From Takakia lepidozioides (lineage: Eukaryota > Streptophyta > Takakiopsida > Takakiales > Takakiaceae): a DNA stretch of 64,000 bases. The notes beneath the pieces are model-generated. The model did not search any database. It worked only from the letters and a program-made list of their open reading frames with translations, and was not told the DNA's origin. Of the stretch, positions 34,795 through 47,200 are shown in pieces. The stretch is from the NCBI GenBank assembly GCA_030704615.1, contig CM060734.1:60652042-60716041 (forward strand), in the 5' to 3' direction. Made by a program: the position numbers and the translations under genes. The stretch's first letter is position 1, and every line of letters starts with the position of its first letter.

Positions 34795-35237
34795 ATCCAC
34801 CTTTCGACCAAGTTTACTACAGCACAAATAATGAGGAGAAAGGAGGATAGGAGACGTGCATATAAGTTGCAACAGAGCACTACGAACGTTTGCCGAATCT
34901 GCTTGCTCTACCCTTTTTTGAAATCGAGGATTCCACTCACCATTTTCCGTCTCTTCCGCTGTTCTTCCCTTTCCTTCGTTCCCAACGTTTTGATTCGATT
35001 AAGAGTGATTAGTTTCATGCCAAACGTTTCACTCCTGCCTTGTATGCATGCAGGCTGGTTCTGAAATTTTAGAATCAGCACGTCATTGGCATATTACAGC
35101 CATGACCAGTCTTGTATTTGAACTAAGGAAGTACAAGCAAAATTTCGAAGATTCATAGCCATGAAACTACAACACATCAGCTGCTCTCTAGACTGGGCTG
35201 TTTGAGCTTCGATCTTAAACTTGAGTGGGTGTAGTAG
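34795..35237 (+). other. SUFE1 3' flank
   Basis: No further gene. An AATAAT element 36 bp after the stop could act as a poly(A) signal. Confidence 0.4.
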
Positions 35238-36615
35238 ATGCACCTCTCGCCCCGGGCACATGAGCGGTTCGCTGCATCCTAAGCGGCGGCTGGATGTGGT
35301 GGGCCGCTGCAGCCTGGGCGGGCCCTGCTTCCAAGGGGGCAGCCCCCGCGGGTGGGCACATGTGCACGGAATTCTACCCCCGGGGGCGGTTGTGGAGGAA
35401 TAAGAGTTACTAATGAATAAAGGCCCATTTAGTCAATAAAATATGGTGAGCTTGAGAATTACCTCCAGGCAAGCTAGGGTTTAAGGATTAGGGTATGGGG
35501 TTTTGGTTGGATGGTGCTTTAGGTTGGAGGCTCAGTTAATTTGTGAAGGATTTGTAGGTGAACATGGAGGATGTTGAACTTGTTATTGTACTTTGTGTTC
35601 TCTTCTTGTTCCACGAGGGTCTCCCACATCGTTTCCATCAATCCAAAAAAAAAAGATCAACTCTTATACTTCCGAAATTGGACGAATCAAGTCTTTTGTC
35701 AAGATCTCTTCCCATTCTTTGGGCAATGTTGGCCTATGAAGAGAGCAAACCTGGGAGGACTTGGTGGAAAGAGCTTTGACAATGTACTCATTGGGACATT
35801 ATAGAGGGAGAGGTATGGCATACAAGTTCCGAGATGAGGGATAGGAAATTCATTCAAGCGTATCAAATGCCATTTGCAAGTTTTATGTTCTTGGTAGCTT
35901 GAACCATGGATCAAGTCACGTGCTCACATGGTTGTAAGGCAACCATTGGAGGTTCGCAAGATTGTTGGCCTTGTCCTGTATCAATTTGCCCATGGCACAA
36001 GTGCAAACCATTCTTCCTCGTATAAATCCAGCACGTTTGCAAGCGCCGCATCAGTCCACATCAAGCCCGATTTTTTCTTTCCTTTTTTCTTCACAATGCC
36101 CAAAGCTTAAGTTGGTGGAGGAGCACGTGCCAAAATGGAAGGTGAAAGTATGGAAGGGGGAGCAGATGTATCAGCAATGGCAAGAGCATAGGGAGAATGA
36201 GAATCTTCATCGAGCATTTGCAAAAATGAGCTTGGCAAACTCTCATCACCCATCTTGGGCACTTCCTCCCAATTGCAACCTTACACTTGTATGTAACAAG
36301 CAAAAATTGATCCAAGCTTCTCCTCTTTTTAAGTATAGTGAAAATCCTTTCTAGCCATATGACCCTAAACTGCAACCACAGTAAAAAGTCGGCGGTGCAG
36401 TAATAATTATTTATTTTACCAGGGTTTTAGGTGAAAACAAGGCCATTAGTTACCGCAGGTGCTTCCGTGGGGGCGCATCCTTCCCAAGCGGCTCGCCTGC
36501 CCCCGCGAGGCCCCACCTCCTTGGCTGCCCCCGTTTCTGCCCCCTAGGCGGCCGCGCCAGCCTAGGCGGCTCTTTTGGATGCCGATTTGGCTCATGTGCC
36601 CGGCACTTCTGCGCC
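35238..36615. mobile_element. PIF/Harbinger-like element remnant with GC-rich inverted ends
   Basis: gggcacatgagc at 35254-35265 recurs inverted at 36590-36601. The GC-rich flanks (catcctaagcggc and catccaaaagagccgcc) also pair, giving imperfect terminal inverted repeats around about 1.35 kb. Inside, plus-strand 35898-36010 reads LEPWIKSRAH, then VRQPLEVRKIVGLVLYQFAH and GTSANH, the N-terminal helix region of HARBI1-like DDE transposases. An upstream frame (AYQMPFASFMFLV) adds to it. The DDE catalytic part is missing, so the copy cannot move on its own. Target duplications were not resolved. Confidence 0.6.
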
Positions 36616-37664
36616 TCCAGCAAACCCTTCTTCCAGAAACACCCTGGCCTAGAAGAGCGTTAAGCAGGCAATATTGGGAAACGTGTGCTCACATTTTTCC
36701 TGCACAACGAGCTGTGTTCAGGTTTTTCCAGAAACAAAAATTCAGGTCTGACCCTGCCTGGGGTTTAGTAATGGGAAGTCTTAGCTTTGCCTCCATTTAT
36801 GCATGATCAAACCTTGGCACTGGTTCCCAGACCTACTGATAGAAGTGGTAGTTTCTTCAGAGGAATTTCTTGGTTGGTCATCTATTGGCATGCATCCTTT
36901 TGAGTTGGAGAAGCATTTATCAGTAGATCAGGGATCATGGGACAAAAGAACCATATCCTGGTATTGAATTTTCAGAATCTGCATAGTAAGGCAGGTTTTG
37001 GCGATTTCTTGTGGTGTGAAGAGGAAGAACGCTTATTTCCGTGTGGGCCTAGGCAATGCACCTAGAATGGCTTTTCCCCATATGATGAAACAATGAGGTT
37101 TTGTAATGAAGGACATCTCACATTGCATCCCTGCAGGACAGATTCCTATTCCCCTTAGGCCTCTGTTCAAAGACCGGTTGTCAAGCTGAGAGCATGCAAA
37201 CTGTCAGACTTATGGAGGGAAATTGGTGAAAAGTCTGTTTATTTTTGTCAAAATCAAGTATGCCAATCTGAAGTGGGAAAAGATCATGCTTTTATGACTC
37301 TCCCACAAATGTTCCTGCTCTAATAAGATGTCTGCTCGTTTGAAAACATAATGTGAATTGCTCCAAGGTCAAATCCCTGGGTATCTTTGTCCTTGGACAA
37401 GAAAAACATTTCTTCACTATTACAAGGATGCAGCTGTTTGTTGCGCAATGTAATCCTGTGCAAGCCCAGACAAACATACATTTAACATCAGCCAGTAACA
37501 GTACCAAGCTGTGTATCTAAAGACAAGCACAGACAAAACAGAAGGAAAGTCTTCCCAGAATTGTAATGCCTTTCTGTTGCACACATAATATGGCTGCATC
37601 TGCAAGTCACGAAGAATTGTCAAGAAACTAATCCTCAAATTCACAATCCACTCAACCTCTCTAT
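36616..37664. other. Intergenic stretch, partly 3' UTR of the CHCH gene
   Basis: The right end is the minus-strand 3' flank of the CHCH gene. No independent gene is seen. Confidence 0.4.
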
Positions 37665-39781
37665 TCACAGCTCTGTTTTCCTCTTGGAGATCATCCTTAT
37701 TACAGTCTCAATACATGCCTGCTTCATGAGTTTGGAGAGGCTACCTTCTTTTGACTGATCTTGCTCAAACCCAGCTAGTGACACTTTCTGCCAAACCGCT
37801 GCGGGAATACGCAGAGAGCGGGCACACCAGCGGAGTGCTATTCAATCCAGTAGCAGAGTGGTAATGTACCAGTTTTACTCCCATGTTAGTCACATCCCAA
37901 GCATGCTTGGGTGGGGAGGGAAAGAGATACCTGGTGAATTCGTTGAGAGCACTCCTTGAAAGCCTTCACAATGTCCGCACATTGCAATGGATTCTGCCAT
38001 CAGTGTGAAGACACACCTAACAGCAAGTTGTCAGTCAATGATTCCACACCAGATAGAATCACCCAGGCAGGGTCCAGGTCCAATGAAAGTTCATATGGTA
38101 AAGTAGTATTACCACCCTTCTGTGAGTGTGGACCAATAACTTAAGTCCACTACAAATTGCCAACTGCATCAGACAATGCCAACTACCTAGAATACTTTCT
38201 AGAAATAGGTCGAGTCTGTAACATTTGACCAAACCAGAAAAGAGAGCCCAAGCTTGGGAATCAACCAAGAGAAGTATATTATGCAAACAAGCTCCTGAGA
38301 GCACACAGCAGAGGTGGAACTTGCCTCGGCATTCTCATGGTAGCACTGAATGCAAGCGTCCTTCTCAGATGTACAAGGCACTGGCTGTGACGGAGCCCTG
38401 TCCGGCCATAAAGGGCCAAAAACCTCCAATGGCATCAGCACCTCTGTGAAACTTAGACCATAATCATCAAATCAGGTCAGCAACTAACTAAGAGTTTCAC
38501 AGACCATAATACTAGAAGGGTGAGAGGCACACACCGGTACTGTTTTTCTTGAAGCTCCTCAGCTAGTTGCTTCACTTTGCTGAGCTCCCCTTCCTCTTGC
38601 TTTTGCAGCATCTCCCCAACTCTTTCCTGCAGTCATTTACATTGCTGTTTTTCAATCCATGGGGTTCTGACTCACCTGAAACTCAGCCCTTCATTGCCAT
38701 AGAAAATTGTTGAATCAATTATTACACTCCAATTGCTGGGAAAACGTTTTGACTTGAAGGTTGGCGTTGACATCGCACTGGCAAGCAACATGTGGCTACC
38801 CAGCACTCCAAACCATCCACCTCCCAAACCAGATTGACAAATTTGACAGTGATCCGAAGGCAAGAGAGACAGAGAGGCACCCTGGAGCAGAAGCTGGCCA
38901 TGGTGGAAATTGAGCAAGAGAAACTCACACTTTCTTCCAAGACCTTGTAAATAGGCACTAGTTCCTTTCTTGCATCATTGGCATGTCCAAGCCCAGGCAG
39001 CGCTGACAGAAACCCAGGAAAAACAGGGTTTAGGGGCTCGTGTCTGCCATCCGCATCTTTCTCAACCATTTCCATCCCCATCTGTCGCCTTCCAGCGGGT
39101 CGCTGGGGCGTCCTTCGCTTTGGCTTTGCAGAGAGTTCTGGATAGTTCTCCTTTGTAAGTTTGAGCATCAGCTCTGGCGTCACCTGTCCAGGCACGTTCA
39201 GGAGGCATCAGGAAAACCCATGTAACCAACATTATCCATGTTGATAGAAACAGAAACTTGATTTGGGTCCAATGCCACAGCTCCCGGTTTTTCGAGTCTA
39301 TCCTGAAGACTAAATGTTTCCTCTATACTCACCGCAAGACCGTCACAAAAGAGATTGTCAAGGGCTTGACTTTCACCCTTCAATCCCTCAAAGGAGGAAA
39401 ATAGGAACTCCTTTTCGGATGCAAAAGATGGGCACGTTGAACCATACAGTATGTCAAAATCTCTAATCAAATCGCTCGAATTTGTACCCTGTTCAACCAA
39501 CCTTACCCAATAACTCCGTGCGCCATTTCACAGCCACTCAGTGAAAGAGTCGAGGCTTATTCGACAACCACAAATCAGGCAATACCTTAACCCCCCAAGA
39601 GGAGGATCCAAACATCCACCCTGCCCAAAACGTACCAAATCTGCTGACCATAATCAAGCTCCAAGTGCACTGCTCGCAAATCTATGATTAAAAAAAAAAC
39701 CTTGGGTTGAACAGAAAACCCCCAACGAATCCAGTGATCCCAAGCGGGCACACACACCTGTAGAGAAAAGGAGTCATTCAT
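37665..39781 (-). CDS. Coiled-coil/CHCH-domain protein (MIC19/CHCHD3-like candidate)
   Basis: A seven-exon model with consistent phases and no stops gives 279 residues: 39781-39758, 39488-39333, 39183-38929, 38626-38535, about 38451-38325, 37993-37931, 37787-37665. The start is MNDSFSLQ. The middle has VTPELMLKLTKENYPEL and a basic stretch, then a coiled coil (ERVGEMLQKQEEGELSKVKQ). The C terminus carries a cysteine-helix motif: PVPCTSEKDACIQCYHENAE, then NPLQCADIVKAFKECSQR. This Cys spacing fits CHCH-type proteins oxidised in the mitochondrial intermembrane space. The layout of coiled coil before CHCH recalls MIC19/CHCHD3 of the MICOS complex, but that assignment is inference. Intron 5 (38324-37994) uses a GC donor (GAG/GCAAGT). 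The acceptor before 38451 was chosen to keep the frame and is the weakest junction. Confidence 0.8.
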
Positions 39782-42062
39782 GGTGGGCGCAATCTCCCTC
39801 TCCCACGATCAGGGGCTCCCGCCTTTCCTCGGCAGTCAGCAATCCAAACCAACACAGCTCAGCAAATGTGAAGCAAAGACCCAATCGAGCATGCCCGTCA
39901 CGGATCGTGAGAACGCAGAGCTGCTCACTCCATTCAAACACCCACACTCTCAACGTCCCACCATCTCCCTCCCTGTGATATACTGGTTTAGGGTTCTGTG
40001 TGTCTACCAACATGATTGTAGGTTCAATTCCACACACACACGAGTTACACATAAAAGCCGCCAAACAGCACTATAGAATTTGGACTAAAGCAATGCTAAC
40101 TAGTTCCTCAGATTGGTGCAATATAAGCTGCAAATCTGGTTTTGCATTGTGGAGGTGCTTCAAGGTTGATTCCAGTGTTGGGGAGGTATGTCATTTTTGT
40201 AGATCCGGTCGGTTCAGGGTATACATACACATCTCTGTGTGTGTGTGTGTGTTTCAAATTTCCACCTTCTGGATCCGGTTATCAAAATATTCTAGTATGC
40301 ATATTTCAAAAAGCAGCTGGAGGCCGGGTATGACAGCCTCATATAGAAACTGAGAAGTGTGGGCTAGAATCTTAAGTGTACTCTCACAGAACATAATGCA
40401 CACATGCTCACAGTGCAGCCGCTTTGAAGCAAAAATCCTGCAATGGAACCATGGTGGCTAAGTTCCGAGTATGTGATAACTTTGATCAACATAGTAAGCT
40501 TTGGCTTGTCACCAAACCGCGCCTGTCCTATGTATGGTTGGAGAGTCCACCCAAATTTATCACTTGAGACAGAGCTCAGTGAGTATGATAGAGGAGGCCG
40601 ATGTCAGGGTGGTTCACATATTGTTCTCAATGTGGGAGTATGATGATTGTGGGATGTACATTTGAGCAAAATGCAACGAGGAGGGATGCCCAACATGACC
40701 AGTTCATTTGTGATTTTAATGCCACACCAAAACTGCAAATGGCCCATGTTGACAGCATCAGACTGCAGATTGCTATATGCAGCCATGGATATTATGTAAC
40801 CCAAGCTAGCTCTATAGACTAGGCATCTCCCAGGTAAACAGGACTTGCTCATGTCTGCATTGCTCCAGCAGCTGTGTGTTTGGACACAGGACCTCAGATA
40901 ACTGACCAAAGGGCATGCTCTCCACTAAAAGCTCTCACACGCAGTACTCAGGACAAAACTTCACAGAGCAAGTGCAGCTAACCAATTGAAGAATGCATGT
41001 CAAATGAAATACGCCCTTTCCAAATCTTAGAGATACAAGGCCAGAATAACTGAAAACTAGTCGGGAACACAATGGTTTTCTTATTGGAAAGTTGCGAAAA
41101 TTGACAGACAGAGTTCAATAAGAATTAAGAGAGATCTCCTGGACAAATTTAACCCCCAACCAATACCAAGTGCAGCTCCTATTAAGATCCCCTTGAGCCG
41201 CTGCCTTATCCACTATCAAACTCCGTCACACCCTCTCAAGATGGCACCCGAGGGTCTAAAGGGGCAAAACCCCCTTTGAAAAAAAATTCTATTCACAATT
41301 CCTGGAACAGTAGCGGCTCACCCAATCCGTTTCACCTCACGCTTACGCGTTCAATCTAGCTGGCAAGGAGGCACTCTTGCACTTCCGTGTGTTTGAATCC
41401 ACCACAGCCACCTCTCCCCTATCAAATCAGGCAACTGCATTGAAAAGATATGTTGATACAACTTGATCTCTCTTCCCCAGCCACGGAACACTTTGTCAAT
41501 GCTGGGCCCCAAGGCATGTACCTTCCGAGGTTGTTGAGCAGAGAATGGCGAATCCTCAAAATTGCTGTCCAATGACTGCATGACTAGTAAGTAATGCTTG
41601 ACCAGTTACTGAACTAGGCTAAGCACAAGCAGTACTGAGTTATTGGATATAGTTGTCACTGTCACTGTGGCTCTCTTATTTTTCAAATAAATCTAGAGTC
41701 CTGGACTCCTCAGTCTAGTGAGTATTGTAGACCTTATATTACAGCCACCACCAATCTCCGGCCTCATACGAAGCTTATCCTATCCTCTCTACTGGTTGCA
41801 TTCAGCACCCCACCTCTCTTTGGATGGAACCACATAAGACAATCCTGGCCCAAGACAGTGACTGAGCAAAAGCTCTTGAACAGAGATATTTTTGTTCCGT
41901 TGTCATTCCTACTCCATGGCTCAATGTCGACCCCTAATTTACATCACCTCTTTTCCAGCCCTCAAAACTTTCCACCAACACATCCATAGGGCCATCTTGG
42001 TGGAGGCCCACAATACTCCAGTCGCAAATCACCAAACCTGCGACTTGCCCCTCCAGGAAAGG
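39782..42062. other. Intergenic stretch between the CHCH and PP2C genes
   Basis: It holds a (GT)n run at 40235-40252. A 76-codon minus-strand frame (41581-41351, MQSLDSNFEDSPFSAQQ) has coding-like composition, but I found no homology or splice partner. Part of the right end is the PP2C 3' UTR. Confidence 0.4.
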
Positions 42063-44267
42063 CTACAGACAGCCATCAAGGAAGCCTTGCAACTGACTAA
42101 TGCCTTCGGCAGAAAAGCTCCTGCGAGCCCTTGGTTTCCAAACTCCCAGACTTGGAGGGGGGTTGACTGTAAAACAAACAGTGACCACTGTCAAATTGTC
42201 ACAGGACTCCCGCCGCAATGCCTCAGTGACCAATTCCTTCGAACATCGTTCAGGGTCATTGTGCTGCTGTAGCTTTTTGCGGGCAAAATCAACTGCATTC
42301 TGGCTGGTAAACACATCCCACAAACCATCACACCCAATGATAAGGAACTCATCCTCATCAGACAGAACAGCTTGCTGCATTTCTGGTTCTGCGCTTAAAG
42401 GCCCTTCTACCCCCTCCTCCTTCAGGCCATCCATGTGCCAATCACCAATCGCACGGGCCACTGCTAGCTGTCCATTCAAATAGCCATCATCCACATATCC
42501 ACCTACTGCCTCAATGCGGATCTTTTCTGATGAACATCCAGGCTTGTGGTCCCTTGACATCTCTACCGCCTTCCCCTTCCGGCACAACACTGCTCGGCAG
42601 TCGCCAGCATTTGCAACTAGCAGATTCCTGTTCAAAACAGCCAACATATGGTCAAGAAGAACATCCTGGGTGTAGTTACTCTTTCAGATACAGCAGACTA
42701 CCAGTAGACTATCATGGCTAGCCTCACTGCAACCCCTCAAAAATAACAGGGAAAGAGCGTAAATGCAAACCTTCCACAAATAAGCGCAGAGAGGGCAGTG
42801 GTGCCAGATGAGAGGTCAGAGTCCCGCAAACACATTTGGGCAAATGCATGATCCAGCCGTAAGAATGCATTTCTCATGGCATCTTCTACCGCTGTCGGAT
42901 ATGAAACATCCTCGAGTATGAAGTGAAGCAGATGTTCCCGCACATAATAAGCTGCATCCTTGCCTCCATGCCCATCAAACACCTGCCGTAGAACTCAACT
43001 GTCAATCCAACCTAGGTTTCAACTCTTACTTGCAAGCCCCCTCAAAGCAATGGTTGTAACTTCACAATTCTATGTTGCAACCAGTACCTCATCGACACAG
43101 GAAGAGACAAACCCCCAACTAAAGCTGAGGCGGACTAATTAATGATTAGGGGAACAATTTCTAAAGCATCACACCTCCTGACTATTGGCATCAACTAATT
43201 GGGAAGAGAAGCCGCACTCACCCCATAGAAGGCACCAGGGCTTCCACTGACAATGACAGAACCAAGATGTTCCTCCAGGTCATCTATGCAAACATGCGCA
43301 TCTTCCATGCTTCTTCGGGAGCCTATATCTGCCCATCCTCCAGACCGATAAATAGGCACAAACTCCAGTTTGACAGTTTCCTCCATTTCAATCACATCAT
43401 CCTTTGCTTCCAAGGAAACCTGCATTCCAACGTGCAAAAGTATGATACATCTTCACAAAACCTCCATTGCAGTTGAAGGCAACCATGGGTATGGTACTTC
43501 AACTACCCTACCCATCAAGGAAAACACCTACACCTGCTCACCGAACGTTTTTTTCCTCTCCCTGCCTCTATCCACCATAAGGAGTGCAGTCTAGACAACC
43601 ATATAGAAAATAAAAACTGAACTTCCACCTGCAGAAAGGAATCAAAAGCTTGACCATAGCCTCACCCCAGTACCATTGACCGCAAGAAACAGGTGCATAA
43701 TGAGCTCCATAATTCTTTTCTTTTGGCCAGTTATCAAAGAGTAGAGTTATTTTCACAAACTACTCACTCGCACAACCACGACAAGCAACAATTCGCAAAT
43801 CATAACAGAACAGAACAGAACAGAGGGAAACCCTGGCAACTGCAGAATATAGCTCTACATATATTGCCATGGCGGCATCCAAAGATAAACGCACAGCCGA
43901 TGCATCACAGTGCACTGGCTTAACCCTCCCTTCAGCAAAGTACAGATGGCTGCGTGGTTGTGTATATTTCATATCGAAGACATACCGAATCAGAAGGAGA
44001 GGCACTGGAAATAAGAGCGAGGCTGGCGCAGCGCTTTACCGTAGCTGCAGGAGAGGCACACGCTTCAACTGTCAAAGGCCGGGGTGGTCGGCCTGTGTTG
44101 TCCCTGTCTATCCTATCCATGCCCAACGCAGAACCATCATGCTTGTTGTTATCCACCACCCCGCCCTTCTCCTTGAGGCTGCAATCGGTGAGAGGGTCCA
44201 AAGGGAGGGGCTTGTAAGCTCCGTCTAAAGCGCTCACAGGCTGCACAATTTCGGTGCCCGCTGCCAT
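42063..44267 (-). CDS. Protein phosphatase 2C, related to Arabidopsis PP2C27/PP2CG1 type
   Basis: Four exons (44267-43986, 43419-43222, 42982-42771, 42627-42063) join in phase to 418 residues. The N-terminal 94 residues are a low-complexity leader. The catalytic domain has [36 protein letters not shown] (the metal-binding DGHGG), [65 protein letters not shown] and [12 protein letters not shown]. All Asp residues expected for Mg/Mn binding are present, so it should be active. The motif wording matches the plant PP2C27 (PP2CG1) group, linked to salt and abscisic-acid response in Arabidopsis. The role here is by analogy. Exon junctions have standard GT-AG sites. Confidence 0.93.
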
Positions 44268-47200
44268 GACTTCTAATAAGCATGTAGGTCCCTATACTTC
44301 CCTCGTTTCTTCTCCAAGCGATCCCTGCCAAAACTCTTGCTTCACCCCTTACTTGTTTCAGTGCAAATAAGCTCTGATACCCAACCTGTCCCTATTTCCC
44401 CACGCCCAGGACTACGAACTCAGCACTGGATAACTGCCACCAGTGAAAACGCGAAAGAGTTCGATGCCTTCGCCTCGTAATGATTGCTGCAAGCAAGAGC
44501 GCAGCAAATCAGGATCTGTTACAGCCTTGCCCAAGCTTGTTCCGAATCCCAAGCAACCTACAGTGTCTTGCAGATCACGGAGCTTGACCGGAAAAAAAAA
44601 TCTCCTCCTAGTGTCTTGGATTACTAACCCAACGGCTTTCGCTTTCTTCCAACTGCTCCTATCCTCTGTTTCTTGAAAGAGTCCAAACAAGAGCCCTCGC
44701 CTTCCCCGGAGTGGCAGATGGAATACAAGATGATGTCGACAGATTCAACGAACGAAGAGAATCACTCCCTGCCTCAATAGAAACACACAAACCAGCCAAA
44801 CTCGTACAAACTCAACCCTAGTCCGTCTCCTGATCCAATGCCTTCATAATAAAGCTTGTCTTTCTCTCCGGCGCTTCCCTCTCCTCTCTTTCGCTATCCA
44901 CAGCCGCCGCTCTATCGTCCAACACTGCAAAAAGCTCCACAAGACCTCGGATCCCTCGAGCCTTTCTCTCTCGCGTCGACGCTCGCTATCTCTTCTCCCT
45001 CGCTCTCGCTCTAACGACGCTCCTTCCACGGTCCACCGCGTCCCCAATCCCTCCTCCAAACCCCGGGTCGCCCGGCCATACCCCGGCCCCACGAACTTTT
45101 GACCGGTGACTTGTCATCCCGCGCCGGCCCGGGCGGCAACTCCAGCGGGCGAGTCTCCGTCCCCGACCAAATCTCGGGTGCTTTCGTGCTGGCTTTCCCG
45201 GCGCACCGGGTCACCGTTCGAAAGACGGGGGAAAGCCTCACGTACATATTCACCGTTCAAAGACTCTCCATCCTCACCTTCGCTTCCCCACCCTCCCCCA
45301 CATCGACGATCAGCATTAAATAACATTATCCTCAATATTATAGTTCACAGAATCACATATCACATCACGACCGCGTTCATCCACAGTGATTTCTCATCTG
45401 CACCGACTAGTTACTTGCGTGACTAATGCACCTCCGCCTGGCTGTGTCGAACAACAACCCAACACGTGTCCAATTCTACTCACTACCGTCCGATGCCACA
45501 CGATTGAAGAACAGGATTCCAGCAAATCATCCTGTACCCCCAACCTACTCTAATAAGACCAGGAGACATTGACAGGCTGTGACAGGTCCACGTGGCGGAC
45601 AGGACGACCCTGCATTGCGGCGCACTGGATATTCTATCTGCACGAGTCGAACTCCGCCACGTGCGCAGTTCGCATGCCCCAACTCTTCGGAGCCGCCTGG
45701 CCTGGAACCCTTTTCATACTGCAACAATATGTACCCACCTACTTAGACACCTACCTGCCAACTGGTAGGTACCTACCCTGAAGGTAGGTACGTGGAGCGT
45801 ATGTATACCAGAACTTCCATTATCATTATTTGCTTACCTATAAAAGCCCGTTATTTTCCATATTTAAATCCGTGCTGGAATTGTGATAGTAGTAGCTACT
45901 AAGTAGTAGCTACTAGTGCCCAAAGACGGGAATGAATGAAATAATTTGAGTGGACGACGAGGCAACGTGGCGTATGCAGCATATTGATTGATTAATTAAA
46001 GGAAGGTAAGTTAAGGGGAGCAGTGATTGGCAGGCCCACCAAAGGAGGGCATGAACCCTAGATCTGTGTCGGGCTGCGCTCCGTTGACTCAAATAATGGG
46101 GACTCGACTCGATGCGCGGCCTAAAATACGCTCCGGCTAGTTATTCCATTTATCCCATAATCGTAGCACTCATTCCCAGCTTTTACTCCTTAGTCCTCCG
46201 TAAAAGTGGATGACTAGTCACATTTCATCCATCTTGCCAGCAAGGCGCCAACGGAGACGTCAGATCCGAGGCGAATGGATGGATGACTCCCGATTCGGTC
46301 GGCCCCGTATTGCTGATGGATGGATGGTATTCGTCCACTATCAGTGGTGCACGAATCGGAGAATGATGGATGAAAGGTGGATGGATTGAAACCACAAACA
46401 AAGCGGCGCCATTGGTGCAAACTTATTACCCTCACCCAGATACTATTATACTTATATTATCTGTATACATTATATATATATGGCAAAACTAATTAAACTA
46501 AATATTAGGGTGGCCCCACGAGAACTTAAAAGGTTCCAGAGCCGTGCGATGGCGGCGACCGCTGGCGACGCTTCCAAGGCAGGGAGACCTCCGCCCGGGA
46601 ACTTTCCCGGTTGACCCGGAAGGCTCTTGAGGCCTCTCGTAAAGGGGCGTTGGTTGGTTGCGAGAGCAGGAGAGCAGTGCGAGCAGGTGAGAGCTTTGTG
46701 AAGTTGCTCGCGCTCACACGCCAAGCATTGCTTTCAAAGAGCTACAATGCTGGTCGTTGTGTTACTGTGATCCGGCCATAAGGAATGTATAAGCATACAG
46801 AGAGGTGTCACACGATATGCCATGCCTGAGGAATCTCAACAGTGACTCGTGAGCTGAGAAATGATCAGTTGTGGTGCGCATGGATGGCAGCTATTCTTGC
46901 AAGCAGGCTGGCCTGAAACCAGGATCCCACTGTGCTTGTTTCAGGCCTACAAGTTTGCTTAAGAGTAGCCGAAAGGAACAGAAATACCTTTGCTTGTAAT
47001 GGTGAGAAATTGACCACTGGAGCCTCTGAAAAGGCTCAAGCTCTGCGGATGAGGCACGAATTGACTGAGACATAAGCTGACTCCTGTGCGCCCTCGCGCT
47101 GCAGTAACCACCACTGTTGGTTGTGATGCACTGACCCCATCTACCTCTTTTCCCCATTTAGAAAGGCCATGGTTCAGGAGAATCTCTCCATTTTGCCTAC

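Noticed and set aside
36459-36806. 115-codon Pro/Arg/Leu-rich plus frame
   Set aside because: It overlaps the GC-rich inverted end of the Harbinger-like element and has no family signature.
39198-39500. Whole 100-codon minus-strand frame as CHCH-gene coding
   Set aside because: A consensus donor (GCG/GTGAGT) at 39332 lets exon 2 join in phase to exon 3. The rest of the frame is intron and would otherwise require a frameshift.
43869-44228. Plus-strand frames over the PP2C first exon
   Set aside because: They are antisense to the supported minus-strand exon and lack conserved motifs.
44412-44690. 92-codon minus frame upstream of PP2C
   Set aside because: No motif or splice connection to the PP2C exons. 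It may be 5' leader sequence.
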